From Paludibacteraceae bacterium (GTDB lineage Bacteria; Bacteroidota; Bacteroidia; Bacteroidales; Paludibacteraceae): 41,941 nt of DNA. A program made the position numbers and the translations under genes. The notes under the pieces are model-generated. The model ran no database searches. It was given only the letters and a program-made list of their open reading frames with translations, and was not told the DNA's origin. Where the stretch lies: contig JAFZNG010000018.1 of the NCBI GenBank assembly GCA_017551025.1, positions 1-41,941 of the forward strand, written 5' to 3'. This document shows, one piece after another, positions 6,771 to 14,240 of this stretch. Numbering within the stretch: the stretch's first letter is position 1; each line of letters begins with the position of its first letter.

Positions 6771-7760
6771 ATGAACACCTTTGGCGATAAATGGGCGTTT
6801 ACCAGCTTTGGTGAGTCGCACGGACGAGCTATAGGCGGTGTACTGGACGGCGTACCAGCCGGCCTACATATCAATATAGACCTCATCCGCCAAGAACTGG
6901 ATAGGAGAAGAGGGGTGACGGGTGACGGGTTACCGGTTACGGGCGTGTCGCCGCGGGCGGTGCGCGAACCCGACGAAGTAGAATGGCTGAGCGGAGTGAT
7001 AGAAATTAAAAATGAAGAATTAAAAATTAAAAATGAGAGCCTCGTCACTCTCGGGACCCCGATAGCGTTTATTATCCGCAATCGTGATGCACGGCCGGAA
7101 GATTACGAGTGGCTGCGCCATACCTACCGCACGGGACACGCCGACCGCGTCTATGAGCAGAAATACGGCATACGTGACCATCGAGGCGGCGGCAGAGCCA
7201 GTGCCCGCGAAACAGCCGCACGCGTCGTTGCCGGCTGTATCGCCAAGCAGCAACTCGCCCAACAAGGTATCAGCATTCACGCCTCGCTCATCCAAGTAGG
7301 CAGCGAGACCGACCCTACCCGATTCTCCGACACTATTGCCCGCTATCAGCAGGACGGCGACTCGATAGGCGGCATCATCGAATGCACAATCACGGGCCTT
7401 CCCATCGGCACAGGCGAACCTATCTTCGATAAACTCCAGGCTCATCTGGCCTTCGCCATCATGAGCATCAACGCCTGCAAGGGTTTTGAGTACGGCACCG
7501 GCTTCGGCGGCGTTACGCAACCCGGCTCCGCTATCAATCATATCTCCGGCGGTATCGCAGGCGGCATCAGTGATGGCACAGACATCACCTTCCGCTGCGT
7601 CTTCAAACCGACGGCTTCTACGCCGAAGGCGTTTGAAGAATTAAAAATTAAAAATTACGAATTAAAAATGAATAAAGGAAGGCACGACGCGTGTGTTGCC
7701 ACTCGCGCCGTGCCTGTCGTAGAAGCCATGACGGCTTTAGCACTCGTTAATCTTATTTAA
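6771..7760 (+). CDS. aroC: Chorismate synthase
   Basis: Converts EPSP to chorismate with reduced FMN, the last shikimate-pathway step. The 329-residue product keeps signature 1 (SFGESHGRAIGG near residue 12), the central segment RTGHADRVYEQKYGIRD, signature 2 (GRASARETAARV) and signature 3 (GRHDACVATRAVPVVEAM, with Ala for the usual Pro). Three short tandem repeats lie inside the gene, all in frame: a 7-nt GGTGACG tract that replaces the conserved loop after DRRR (normally PGQS with TT and R), and two ATTAAAA tracts encoding KNEELKIKN and EELKIKNYELKM. It follows the BRO-N gene by 2 nt and overlaps the 3' end of exuT by 8 nt. Identity is certain; because the FMN-site loop is altered, activity is less certain. 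Confidence 0.93.
   Translation: MNTFGDKWAFTSFGESHGRAIGGVLDGVPAGLHINIDLIRQELDRRRGVTGDGLPVTGVSPRAVREPDEVEWLSGVIEIKNEELKIKNESLVTLGTPIAFIIRNRDARPEDYEWLRHTYRTGHADRVYEQKYGIRDHRGGGRASARETAARVVAGCIAKQQLAQQGISIHASLIQVGSETDPTRFSDTIARYQQDGDSIGGIIECTITGLPIGTGEPIFDKLQAHLAFAIMSINACKGFEYGTGFGGVTQPGSAINHISGGIAGGISDGTDITFRCVFKPTASTPKAFEELKIKNYELKMNKGRHDACVATRAVPVVEAMTALALVNLI
6914..6941 (+). repeat. In-gene 7-nt tandem repeat in aroC (GGTGACG family)
   Basis: Four units: GGTGACG, GGTGACG, GGTTACC, GGTTACG. They encode GVTGDGLPVTG in the place of the conserved loop behind DRRR. Confidence 0.85.
7005..7039 (+). repeat. In-gene AT-rich tandem repeat in aroC (ATTAAAA family), first tract
   Basis: ATTAAAA units with an ATGAAGA interruption; encodes IKNEELKIKNE inside the short turn that follows the LSGV motif. 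Confidence 0.85.
7640..7671 (+). repeat. In-gene AT-rich tandem repeat in aroC (ATTAAAA family), second tract
   Basis: The same 7-nt unit as at 7005-7039 recurs before the C-terminal signature, encoding ELKIKNYELKM. The surrounding gene is GC-richer, so the tract stands out in composition. Confidence 0.85.
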
Positions 7761-9204
7761 GTACCACAGGCTGATGCTTGGGTACTAAAATCTTCATAAC
7801 ACTCCAACCAATCAGATAAGCGACTGCGCAGATACAGAAGATAATCATGTATCCTGCCGGCTTACCCGTAAAGCCTGCGAAGCGGAATGCCTCGCCCATC
7901 TGCTCAGCGTGGGTAAACAGCATACCTGAACCCTTATTGATCAGGAACGAACCTACACCACCGGCCATGGCACCGATTCCGGTAATCGTAGCTACAGCCG
8001 ACTTCGGGAACATATCACCCGTAGTGGAGAAGATATTCGCACTCCAGCTCTGGTGAGCCGCACCTACGATACCGATAATAATAGCTACTGCCCACGGGCC
8101 ATAGATGCCACCCAGCGGTTGCGCAAACAGTGCAAAGATCGGGAAGAATGCAAAAATCAACATGGCACGCATACGACCTGCATAAGGCTCCATACCACGT
8201 TTCTCAACGAAGATCTTAGGCAGATAACCGCCAAACAGCGAGATCACCGTCACGATGGCATAGAGAGTGAAGATCAACGCAATGCCCTGCGGATCGCTGG
8301 CCTTGATACCAAACTGATCCTGGAAATATGCCGGTGCCCAGAACAGGAAGAACCACCATACGCCATCGGTCATAAACTTACCGAACGCGAACGACCAAGT
8401 CTGGCGATGCTTGAAAGCCTCTAAGAAACTCATTTGCTTATCTTCTTTCTCAGCCTCTTTCTTCACTTCCGCTTCTTCCGCATTATCCGAGTTGATATAT
8501 GCCAACTCCGCTTCATTCACATGCTTGCTCTCGGTCGGTTTGTCATAGACAAAGATCCAGACACCTGCCCAGATAAAGCCCAACGCACCGATGATAATAA
8601 ATGCCATTTCCCAACCCAGGCTCTTAGCCAGCAGCGGAATAGTAGCCGGAGCAGCCAACGCACCTACCGACGCACCGGCATTAAACAGCGCCGTAGCAAA
8701 CGCACGGTCTTTCTTCGGGAAGTACTCCGCCGTCACCTTGATAGCCGCAGGGAAGTTACCTGCTTCACCAAGTCCGAGAATCAGACGACAAGCCAGGAAT
8801 AACCAGACACTCACCATCGAGATCGTACTCACTATCGCACCTGTCGCATTCAGCAACGCAGCCTTGTCAGCTACGCCTACAATTTGCTCCGTCACCCAGC
8901 CGCAACCAGCATGCATCACAGCACCTATCGACCAAATAACGATCGCCCAAAGGTAACCTTTTTTCGTGCCCATCCAGTCGATAAACTTACCGGCAAAGAG
9001 GCAGAAGATAGCATACGCAATAGAGAACACACCGGTGATGGTTCCGTAGTTGTCATCGGTCCAGTGGAACTCGGGCTGAATAAACTCTTTGAACGTCAAC
9101 GAGAGAACCTGACGGTCCATATAGTTGACGGTAGTGGCGAAGAAAAGCATCGCACACATGACCCAACGCCAGTTGGTCATGACGGTTTTCTTTAGATCAC
9201 TCAT
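7753..9204 (-). CDS. exuT: MFS hexuronate (glucuronate/galacturonate) transporter, ExuT-like
   Basis: The 483-residue inner-membrane protein has about 12 hydrophobic segments and the marks of the anion:cation symporter branch of the MFS: NYMDRQVLSL in the first helix, FAGKFIDWMGTKKGY in the loop after helix 2, and LGLGEAGNFPAAIK in helix 4. ExuT and related hexuronate or gluconate permeases share these. The central cytoplasmic loop is charged (EEAEVKKEAEKEDK). It is the last gene of the uxaC-kdgK-eda operon, which fits import of hexuronates by proton symport. It overlaps convergent aroC by 8 nt, leaving no room for a terminator. The exact substrate cannot be told from sequence. Confidence 0.88.
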   Translation of the reverse strand: MSDLKKTVMTNWRWVMCAMLFFATTVNYMDRQVLSLTFKEFIQPEFHWTDDNYGTITGVFSIAYAIFCLFAGKFIDWMGTKKGYLWAIVIWSIGAVMHAGCGWVTEQIVGVADKAALLNATGAIVSTISMVSVWLFLACRLILGLGEAGNFPAAIKVTAEYFPKKDRAFATALFNAGASVGALAAPATIPLLAKSLGWEMAFIIIGALGFIWAGVWIFVYDKPTESKHVNEAELAYINSDNAEEAEVKKEAEKEDKQMSFLEAFKHRQTWSFAFGKFMTDGVWWFFLFWAPAYFQDQFGIKASDPQGIALIFTLYAIVTVISLFGGYLPKIFVEKRGMEPYAGRMRAMLIFAFFPIFALFAQPLGGIYGPWAVAIIIGIVGAAHQSWSANIFSTTGDMFPKSAVATITGIGAMAGGVGSFLINKGSGMLFTHAEQMGEAFRFAGFTGKPAGYMIIFCICAVAYLIGWSVMKILVPKHQPVVLK

Positions 9205-9212
9205 AATTTTTT

Positions 9213-9247
9213 CATTATATCGTTATAACGTTATGTCGTTATATCGA
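9213..9247 (-). repeat. 8-nt CGTTATAT-type tandem repeat, eda-exuT spacer
   Basis: Four units (CATTATAT, CGTTATAA, CGTTATGT, CGTTATAT) plus CGA. The spacer is almost nothing but the repeat. It contains the palindrome CGTTATAACG. Confidence 0.9.
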
Positions 9248-9250
9248 TGG

Positions 9251-9919
9251 TTATTTGCGGCAAGCCGCGATAATTTCAAAACACTCTTTGCACTTGTCGG
9301 TCACATACTTCCAGTCGCCGGCTTTCACTTTATCGCCGGGGAAGAGTTTGCTACCCATACCTACGCAGTACACGCCTGCGGCGAACCATTTCTCGAGGTT
9401 CTCTTTCTCCGGAGCCACGCCACCCGTCACCATGATCTTCGACCACGGCATCGGAGCCATCAGCCCTTTCACAAGGTTCGGACCTACTACATCACCCGGG
9501 AAGACCTTCGTAAAGTCGCAACCTACTTCCTGTGCGGCACCAATCTCACTCGGTGTAAGACAACCCGGACAATACGTCACACAACGACGGTTGCAGACAA
9601 CCGCGATGTCTTTGTTGAACAACGGACCTACTACGAAGTTAGCGCCCAGCTGCAAGTACAATGCAGCGGTCGGAGCGTCTACAACACTACCGATACCGAG
9701 TGCCAGTTCCGGGCACTCCACGGCTACCCACTTGCTCAGTTCACCGAATACCTCATGGGCAAAATCGCCACGGTTGGTGAACTCGAACGCACGTACGCCA
9801 CCTTCGTAACAAGCCTTAATCACGTTCTTGCAAACTTCTACGTCCTTGTGATAAAACACAGGAACCATCGGTGCGGCCTTAATCTTCGCCATCACCTGAA
9901 ATTTATCAAATTTTGCCAT
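9251..9919 (-). CDS. eda: KDPG / 4-hydroxy-2-oxoglutarate aldolase
   Basis: Cleaves 2-keto-3-deoxy-6-phosphogluconate to pyruvate and glyceraldehyde 3-phosphate, the final step of hexuronate breakdown. The 222-residue protein has the class I aldolase layout: Glu46 in FEFTNRG, the phosphate-site region CPGCLTPSE (about 117-125), the Schiff-base Lys138 in [12 protein letters not shown], and the glycine-rich VTGGV (164-168). Length is normal for the family. It lies third in the hexuronate operon, between kdgK and exuT, and both flanking spacers carry the CGTTATAT repeat. The tandem positioning after kdgK makes the KDPG role nearly certain. Confidence 0.93.
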   Translation of the reverse strand: MAKFDKFQVMAKIKAAPMVPVFYHKDVEVCKNVIKACYEGGVRAFEFTNRGDFAHEVFGELSKWVAVECPELALGIGSVVDAPTAALYLQLGANFVVGPLFNKDIAVVCNRRCVTYCPGCLTPSEIGAAQEVGCDFTKVFPGDVVGPNLVKGLMAPMPWSKIMVTGGVAPEKENLEKWFAAGVYCVGMGSKLFPGDKVKAGDWKYVTDKCKECFEIIAACRK

Positions 9920-9935
9920 CTTGATTCAAAATTTT

Positions 9936-9970
9936 CGTTATATCGTTATAACGTTATGTCGTTATTTCGA
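9936..9970 (-). repeat. 8-nt CGTTATAT-type tandem repeat, kdgK-eda spacer
   Basis: Units CGTTATAT, CGTTATAA, CGTTATGT, CGTTATTT, then CGA. Nearly the same order of unit variants as at 9213-9247. Confidence 0.9.
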
Positions 9971-9973
9971 AAA

Positions 9974-10999
9974 TTATCTTTGCACACGTCCGTTAGCGTT
10001 GCCTCCGGCGAGGGAGAGGACTTCGTCCTCGCTGACGAGGTTATAGTCACCGTTGATAGTGTGCTTGAGGGCAGAAGCTGCTACTGCAAACTCAAGCGCT
10101 GCACCTTGGTTATCCGGGTATTTGAGCATACCGTGGATCAAACCACCCGAGAACGAGTCTCCACCACCTACGCGGTCGATGATCGGGTTGATCTCGTAAC
10201 GCTTCGACTGATAGAACTCCTTGCCGTTGTATATCATTGCCTTCCAACCGTTGAAGGTTGCAGAGTAAGACTCGCGGAGGGTACTTACCACGTACTTGAA
10301 GCCGAACTCCTTCATCATCTGCTCGAAGATACCCTTGTAGCCTTCCGCATTTGTCTCACCGCCTTCTACATCTGCATCGGGTTTGAAACCCAGACAAAGT
10401 TCTGCATCTTCCTCGTTACCGATACAAACATCAACATACTTCATCAACGGACGCATGATAGAGATAGCCTTCTCGCTGGTCCAGAGTTTCTTACGGAAGT
10501 TGAGGTCAACCGAGACAGTTACACCGTGACGCTTAGCAGCCTCGCAAGCCAGACGGGTGATCTCTGCCGCCTTGTCCGAGATAGCCGGGGTGATACCGGA
10601 CCAGTGGAACCAAGCTGCACCTTCCATGATCTTGTCGAAGTCAAAATCCTTCGGATCAGCCTCGGCAATTGCACTATGTGCACGGTCGTAGATCACCTTC
10701 GACGGACGCATCGATGCACCGGTCTCGCAGTAGTACAGACCTACGCGGTCACCGCCACGAACGATATAATCGTCCTTCACGCCATAACGACGCAGCGAGT
10801 TCACAGCGATCTGACCAATCTCGTGCTTCGGCAGTTTGGTAACGAGATACGCCTCGTGACCGTAGTTAGCGCACGAAATAGCCACGTTCGCCTCACCACC
10901 ACCGGGGATGATACGGAAATGATCCGATTGAATGAAACGATCTTGTCCTTCCGGACTCAGGCGAAGCATAATTTCGCCTAAAGTAATGATTTTTGCCAT
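9974..10999 (-). CDS. kdgK: 2-keto-3-deoxygluconate kinase (PfkB family)
   Basis: Phosphorylates 2-keto-3-deoxygluconate to KDPG using ATP. The 341-residue protein has the PfkB fold: the N-terminal substrate motif PGGGEANVAI (about 32-41), and the second signature DRVGGGDSFSGG (275-286) with catalytic Asp281 and the anion-hole glycines. It is second in the operon after uxaC and immediately before the aldolase that uses its product. This context separates it from ribokinase or fructokinase relatives. It starts at an ATG with no obvious Shine-Dalgarno sequence, as is usual in this phylum. Confidence 0.92.
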   Translation of the reverse strand: MAKIITLGEIMLRLSPEGQDRFIQSDHFRIIPGGGEANVAISCANYGHEAYLVTKLPKHEIGQIAVNSLRRYGVKDDYIVRGGDRVGLYYCETGASMRPSKVIYDRAHSAIAEADPKDFDFDKIMEGAAWFHWSGITPAISDKAAEITRLACEAAKRHGVTVSVDLNFRKKLWTSEKAISIMRPLMKYVDVCIGNEEDAELCLGFKPDADVEGGETNAEGYKGIFEQMMKEFGFKYVVSTLRESYSATFNGWKAMIYNGKEFYQSKRYEINPIIDRVGGGDSFSGGLIHGMLKYPDNQGAALEFAVAASALKHTINGDYNLVSEDEVLSLAGGNANGRVQR

Positions 11000-11022
11000 A
11001 AAATATTGTGTTTTAATTTTTT

Positions 11023-11057
11023 CGTTATATCGTTATAACGTTATATCGTTATATCGA
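11023..11057 (-). repeat. 8-nt CGTTATAT-type tandem repeat, uxaC-kdgK spacer
   Basis: Units CGTTATAT, CGTTATAA, CGTTATAT, CGTTATAT, then CGA, ending 2 nt before the uxaC stop codon. Third copy of this tract in one operon. Confidence 0.9.
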
Positions 11058-11059
11058 AA

Positions 11060-12478
11060 TCAGAACTTAAAATAGTTTTTCGCATTGTTGTAGCAGATAT
11101 CCTCTACCATCTGTTGAACGCGAGCCTTCTCGTAACCGGTGTATGGAATCATGCCGTTCTCGATGTCATTACCGAGCACGTTACAGAGCGTGCGACGGAA
11201 GTACTCGTGACGCGGATAGCTAAGGAACGAACGGCTGTCGGTCAACATACCTACCATACGGCTCAGCAGACCAAGGTTAGAGAGCGCCATCATCTGCTTC
11301 TCCATACCGTCTTTCTGATCGAGGAACCACCAGCCCGAACCGAACTGAATCTTGCCCGGCACACTGCCGTCCTGGAAGTTACCAAGCATCGTAGCGATTA
11401 CTTCATTGGCGCAGGGGTTGAGGTTATAGAGAATGGTCTTAGCCAGATGGCCTTCGCTATTCATTTCATCGAGGAAGTGGCTCATGGCTTTCGCCGTCGT
11501 GAACTCACCAATCGAGTCAAAACCGGTATCTGCACCGAGTTGAGCAAACATCTTCGAGTTGTTATTACGGATAGCACCGTAGTGGTACTGCTGAGTCCAA
11601 CCCGAAGCATAGTCCATCTCAGCCTGTGCATGCAGATAAGCGTGCTTGTACTGACGGATCTCGTAAACGCTCAACTCTTTACCAGCCAGTGCCTTCTGGA
11701 AGATGGCATTCACTTCCGCATCGGTGTACGGTTCGTCGTAGAACTCCTCGATACCGTGGTCAGACAGGCGGCAACCCATCGACTCAAAGAAGTCGTGACG
11801 TTTCTGCAGCGCGTCTACGAGGTCAGCGAAAGTACGAATCTCCATACCAGCTACGGAAGCCAGTTTCTCGATGTATGCTTTCCAAGTAGCAGCCTCGATA
11901 TTCATTCCTGCATCCGGACGCCAAGTCGGCAGCATACGTACTTCGGCCGTCGGGTCGTCCTTGACCATCTTATGCCATTCGAGCGAGTCAGCCGGATCGT
12001 CGGTCGTGCAAACGAGTTCTACACCATAGTGCTTCATGAGTCCGCGCGGACAAAACTTAGGATCATTCTGAATCAGGTCGTTGCACTTATCATAGATCGC
12101 ACGTGCGGTCTCGGGATTCAGACGCTCTTCGATGCCGAACGCTGTCTTGAGTTCCAGATGGGTCCAGTGGTAGAGCGGATTACGGAAGGTATAAGGCACG
12201 GTCTCTGCCCACTTCTCGAACTTCTGCCAGTCGGTAGTGTCCTTACCGGTGCAGAAACGCTCATCCACGCCGTTGCTGCGCATAGCACGCCATTTGTAGT
12301 GGTCGCCCATGAGCCAGATCTGTGCGATAGATTCGAAACGTTTGTTCTCGGCTACCATCTGCGGAATGAGGTGACAGTGATAATCGATGATCGGCATGTG
12401 CTCTGCATGCTCGTGATACAACTCCTGTGCGGTCTCGGTTTGCAGCAGGAAATCTTTGTCCATGAAAGGCTTAATCAT
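11060..12478 (-). CDS. uxaC: Glucuronate isomerase
   Basis: Isomerises D-glucuronate to D-fructuronate and D-galacturonate to D-tagaturonate, the first intracellular step of hexuronate use. The 472-residue protein is full length for the family and has the N-terminal metal-site motif IDYHCHLIPQ (His34, His36) of the amidohydrolase-like fold. Other family marks are NPLYHWTHLEL and a C-terminal LTDSRSFLSYPRHEYFRR. It is the first gene of the operon uxaC-kdgK-eda-exuT. The reductases and dehydratases that link its product to KDG (UxaB/UxuB and UxaA/UxuA) are not in this window and must lie elsewhere. Confidence 0.95.
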   Translation of the reverse strand: MIKPFMDKDFLLQTETAQELYHEHAEHMPIIDYHCHLIPQMVAENKRFESIAQIWLMGDHYKWRAMRSNGVDERFCTGKDTTDWQKFEKWAETVPYTFRNPLYHWTHLELKTAFGIEERLNPETARAIYDKCNDLIQNDPKFCPRGLMKHYGVELVCTTDDPADSLEWHKMVKDDPTAEVRMLPTWRPDAGMNIEAATWKAYIEKLASVAGMEIRTFADLVDALQKRHDFFESMGCRLSDHGIEEFYDEPYTDAEVNAIFQKALAGKELSVYEIRQYKHAYLHAQAEMDYASGWTQQYHYGAIRNNNSKMFAQLGADTGFDSIGEFTTAKAMSHFLDEMNSEGHLAKTILYNLNPCANEVIATMLGNFQDGSVPGKIQFGSGWWFLDQKDGMEKQMMALSNLGLLSRMVGMLTDSRSFLSYPRHEYFRRTLCNVLGNDIENGMIPYTGYEKARVQQMVEDICYNNAKNYFKF

Positions 12479-12525
12479 AATGTTGTATTTTATAGTGTTA
12501 ATATGTGTGCATATTCTATCGAGTG

Positions 12526-12533
12526 CAAAATTA
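12526..12533 (-). promoter_or_regulatory. Probable -7 element of the uxaC operon
   Basis: On the minus strand TAATTTTG followed by CACTCG. At the standard 20-nt distance upstream there is no TTTG, unlike the housekeeping promoters here. A weak -33 element would fit an operon that needs an activator or inducer; this is inference. Confidence 0.5.
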
Positions 12534-12584
12534 CTGCTTTTTTTACAAATAAAGGTGGAAAAATTGACACAAAATGCCTATATT

Positions 12585-12616
12585 TTTGCATACGTCAAAA
12601 AAAAAGTGTACCTTTG
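12585..12616 (+). promoter_or_regulatory. Promoter of the polyprenyl synthase gene
   Basis: TTTG at 12585-12588, exactly 20 nt, then TACCTTTG at 12609-12616 followed by CAC. The start codon is 19 nt downstream. Confidence 0.8.
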
Positions 12617-12635
12617 CACCCGATTTTGATAAAGA

Positions 12636-13628
12636 ATGGACACACTACGCCAAATACGGACCGAGATTGAGGATGCGTTGCGGGCATACGACCGCAAGTT
12701 CACGGAGAGCCTGTCGGCCGAGCAGGCCCTGCTCAACGATGTACTTCGCTATATTGCTGCGAAGCGCGGAAAGCAGTTGCGCCCGATACTCGTTATCGAG
12801 GCCGCTAAACTATGCAACGGTATTACCGACAAGACGATCTCTACGGCCGTAGCGCTCGAACTGCTGCATACCGCCAGTCTGGTGCACGACGACGTAGTCG
12901 ATTGTTCCCCCACCCGACGCGGTGCGGAGGCGGTACATGTACGCTGGTCAAACAAAGTAGCCGTACTCGCTGGCGATTATATGCTGGCTAAGGTTATCGG
13001 ACTCGTAGCGGAAGTGCGCAACACCAAGATACTGAGCATTATTTCCGAACTGGGGCGTGCGCTCTCATCGGGCGAGATACTGCAACTACATGCCAACAGT
13101 TCTATGTGGATCGACGAGCAGCAGTATATGCGTATCATCGAGCAGAAGACTGCCCGGCTGTTTGCCGCCTGCTGTGAGGCGGGTGCGGAATCATCCGCCG
13201 GTACGCAGCGTCAGACCAGTGCCCTGCGCGAATTCGGACGCCAATTGGGTATCTGCTTCCAGCTGAAGGACGACGTACTCGACTACTCCGACTCCGACGA
13301 CCTGGGTAAACCGACAATGAACGATATACGCGACGGCAAGGCTACGTTGCCGCTACTCATCTCGCTACAGCGTGCACCGGAGAGCGAAGCGCAAGAGATA
13401 CGCCGACTGGCAGAAGCCTTGGCCGGTCAGGCCGCAGCGATCGATGCCCACGAAGCGGAACAAGACATTAAGGCCTTTGTGCTCCGATTCGACGGCATAG
13501 GCTATGCGTATAAAAAAATGCAGGAACACAAACGGCTGGCCGAAGAGGCCTTGTCTGTATTCCCGGATTGTGATGCGCGTCGTAGTTTACTGCTACTACT
13601 CGACTACACGATCAATCGCGTCCATTAG
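12636..13628 (+). CDS. Polyprenyl diphosphate synthase (octaprenyl-type)
   Basis: Elongates an allylic diphosphate with isopentenyl diphosphate to make the side chain of the respiratory quinone (menaquinone in this phylum) or a related long prenyl chain. The 330-residue protein has the first aspartate-rich motif DDVVD (85-89) in HTASLVHDDVVD, the RRG that follows, and the second motif DDVLD (212-216) in FQLKDDVLDYSD, then GKPTMNDIRDGKATLPLL. It is a single-gene transcript with its own promoter. Its last 33 nt overlap the end of convergent sufD. Product chain length cannot be read from sequence with confidence, so I give no gene symbol. Confidence 0.9.
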   Translation: MDTLRQIRTEIEDALRAYDRKFTESLSAEQALLNDVLRYIAAKRGKQLRPILVIEAAKLCNGITDKTISTAVALELLHTASLVHDDVVDCSPTRRGAEAVHVRWSNKVAVLAGDYMLAKVIGLVAEVRNTKILSIISELGRALSSGEILQLHANSSMWIDEQQYMRIIEQKTARLFAACCEAGAESSAGTQRQTSALREFGRQLGICFQLKDDVLDYSDSDDLGKPTMNDIRDGKATLPLLISLQRAPESEAQEIRRLAEALAGQAAAIDAHEAEQDIKAFVLRFDGIGYAYKKMQEHKRLAEEALSVFPDCDARRSLLLLLDYTINRVH

Positions 13629-14240
13629 TTCTTCACGCTGATGCGTATCGCTCAGCGTATCCAATACATCTTTTAGGAATGCGGCTACCAGCATTCGGTA
13701 GGCATCGGTGCGACTAATGCCGCGCTGCTGCATATAGAAGAGGGCCGACTCGTCCAATTGTCCCGTTGTAGCACCATGACTGGCCTGCACATCATCGGCG
13801 TATATCTCCAGTTGAGGCCGCGTTCGCATCTGTGCCTCGCGACTGAGTAGCAGATTACGGTTCACCTGTTCGGTGCGGGTCTTCTGGGCATCCTTAGCGA
13901 TACGCAGTTCGCCGTAAAACCCACCCTGGGCACGGTCGGCCAGGACGAACTTAAAGAGCTGCTTACTCTCGCCGCCACCTACGCTATGCAGCACGTGGGT
14001 CTCGGTCTCCACTTTCTCGTCGCCACGCACATAAGCCAGGCCATACAACTCGGTCGTGCAGCCTTCGCCCAGCTGCTCTATAGTAATAGAATTTCTAGAA
14101 GTTCTAGAATCTCTAGCGTCTCCCGGAAGATTTATCACATGAATCTTCACGCGCGAACCGGCCTCCTGCACGATATGCAGGTCGATATCCGGTTCGTTAA
14201 GGAACACGCGTTCGAATATTTCTCCCTTAGAGACCTTCAT
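13596..14240 (-). CDS. sufD: Fe-S cluster assembly protein SufD, half-length
   Basis: The product matches the C-terminal beta-helix core of SufB/SufD proteins: AKDAQKTRTEQVNRNLLLS, then PQLEIYADDVQASHGATTGQLDE (about 143-164) and ALFYMQQRGIS. SufD acts with SufB and SufC as the scaffold for iron-sulfur cluster assembly. At 214 residues it is about half the usual 400-450; the N-terminal half is missing and no remnant is visible upstream, since sufC occupies that space. Residues 41-50 (DARDSRTSRN) come from a 9-nt tandem repeat. Its start overlaps the end of sufC by 14 nt, implying translational coupling; its 3' end overlaps the polyprenyl synthase gene by 33 nt. sufB is not adjacent. Confidence 0.85.
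   Translation of the reverse strand: MKVSKGEIFERVFLNEPDIDLHIVQEAGSRVKIHVINLPGDARDSRTSRNSITIEQLGEGCTTELYGLAYVRGDEKVETETHVLHSVGGGESKQLFKFVLADRAQGGFYGELRIAKDAQKTRTEQVNRNLLLSREAQMRTRPQLEIYADDVQASHGATTGQLDESALFYMQQRGISRTDAYRMLVAAFLKDVLDTLSDTHQREELMDAIDRVVE
14094..14120 (-). repeat. In-gene 9-nt tandem repeat in sufD
   Basis: On the plus strand: TCTAGAAGT, TCTAGAATC, TCTAGCGTC. The unit contains the palindrome TTCTAGAA. A 9-nt period keeps the sufD frame for any copy number. Confidence 0.8.

Noticed and set aside
9213-11057. CGTTATAT arrays as a CRISPR
   Set aside because: Units are 8 nt and contiguous with no spacers, and no cas genes occur. VapD shares the Cas2 fold but is a separate family.
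9125-12670. Long open frames on the plus strand opposite eda, kdgK and uxaC (up to 618 codons)
   Set aside because: They are mirror frames of well-recognised enzymes; the translations show no domain, and run through the start, stop and spacer repeats of the real genes.
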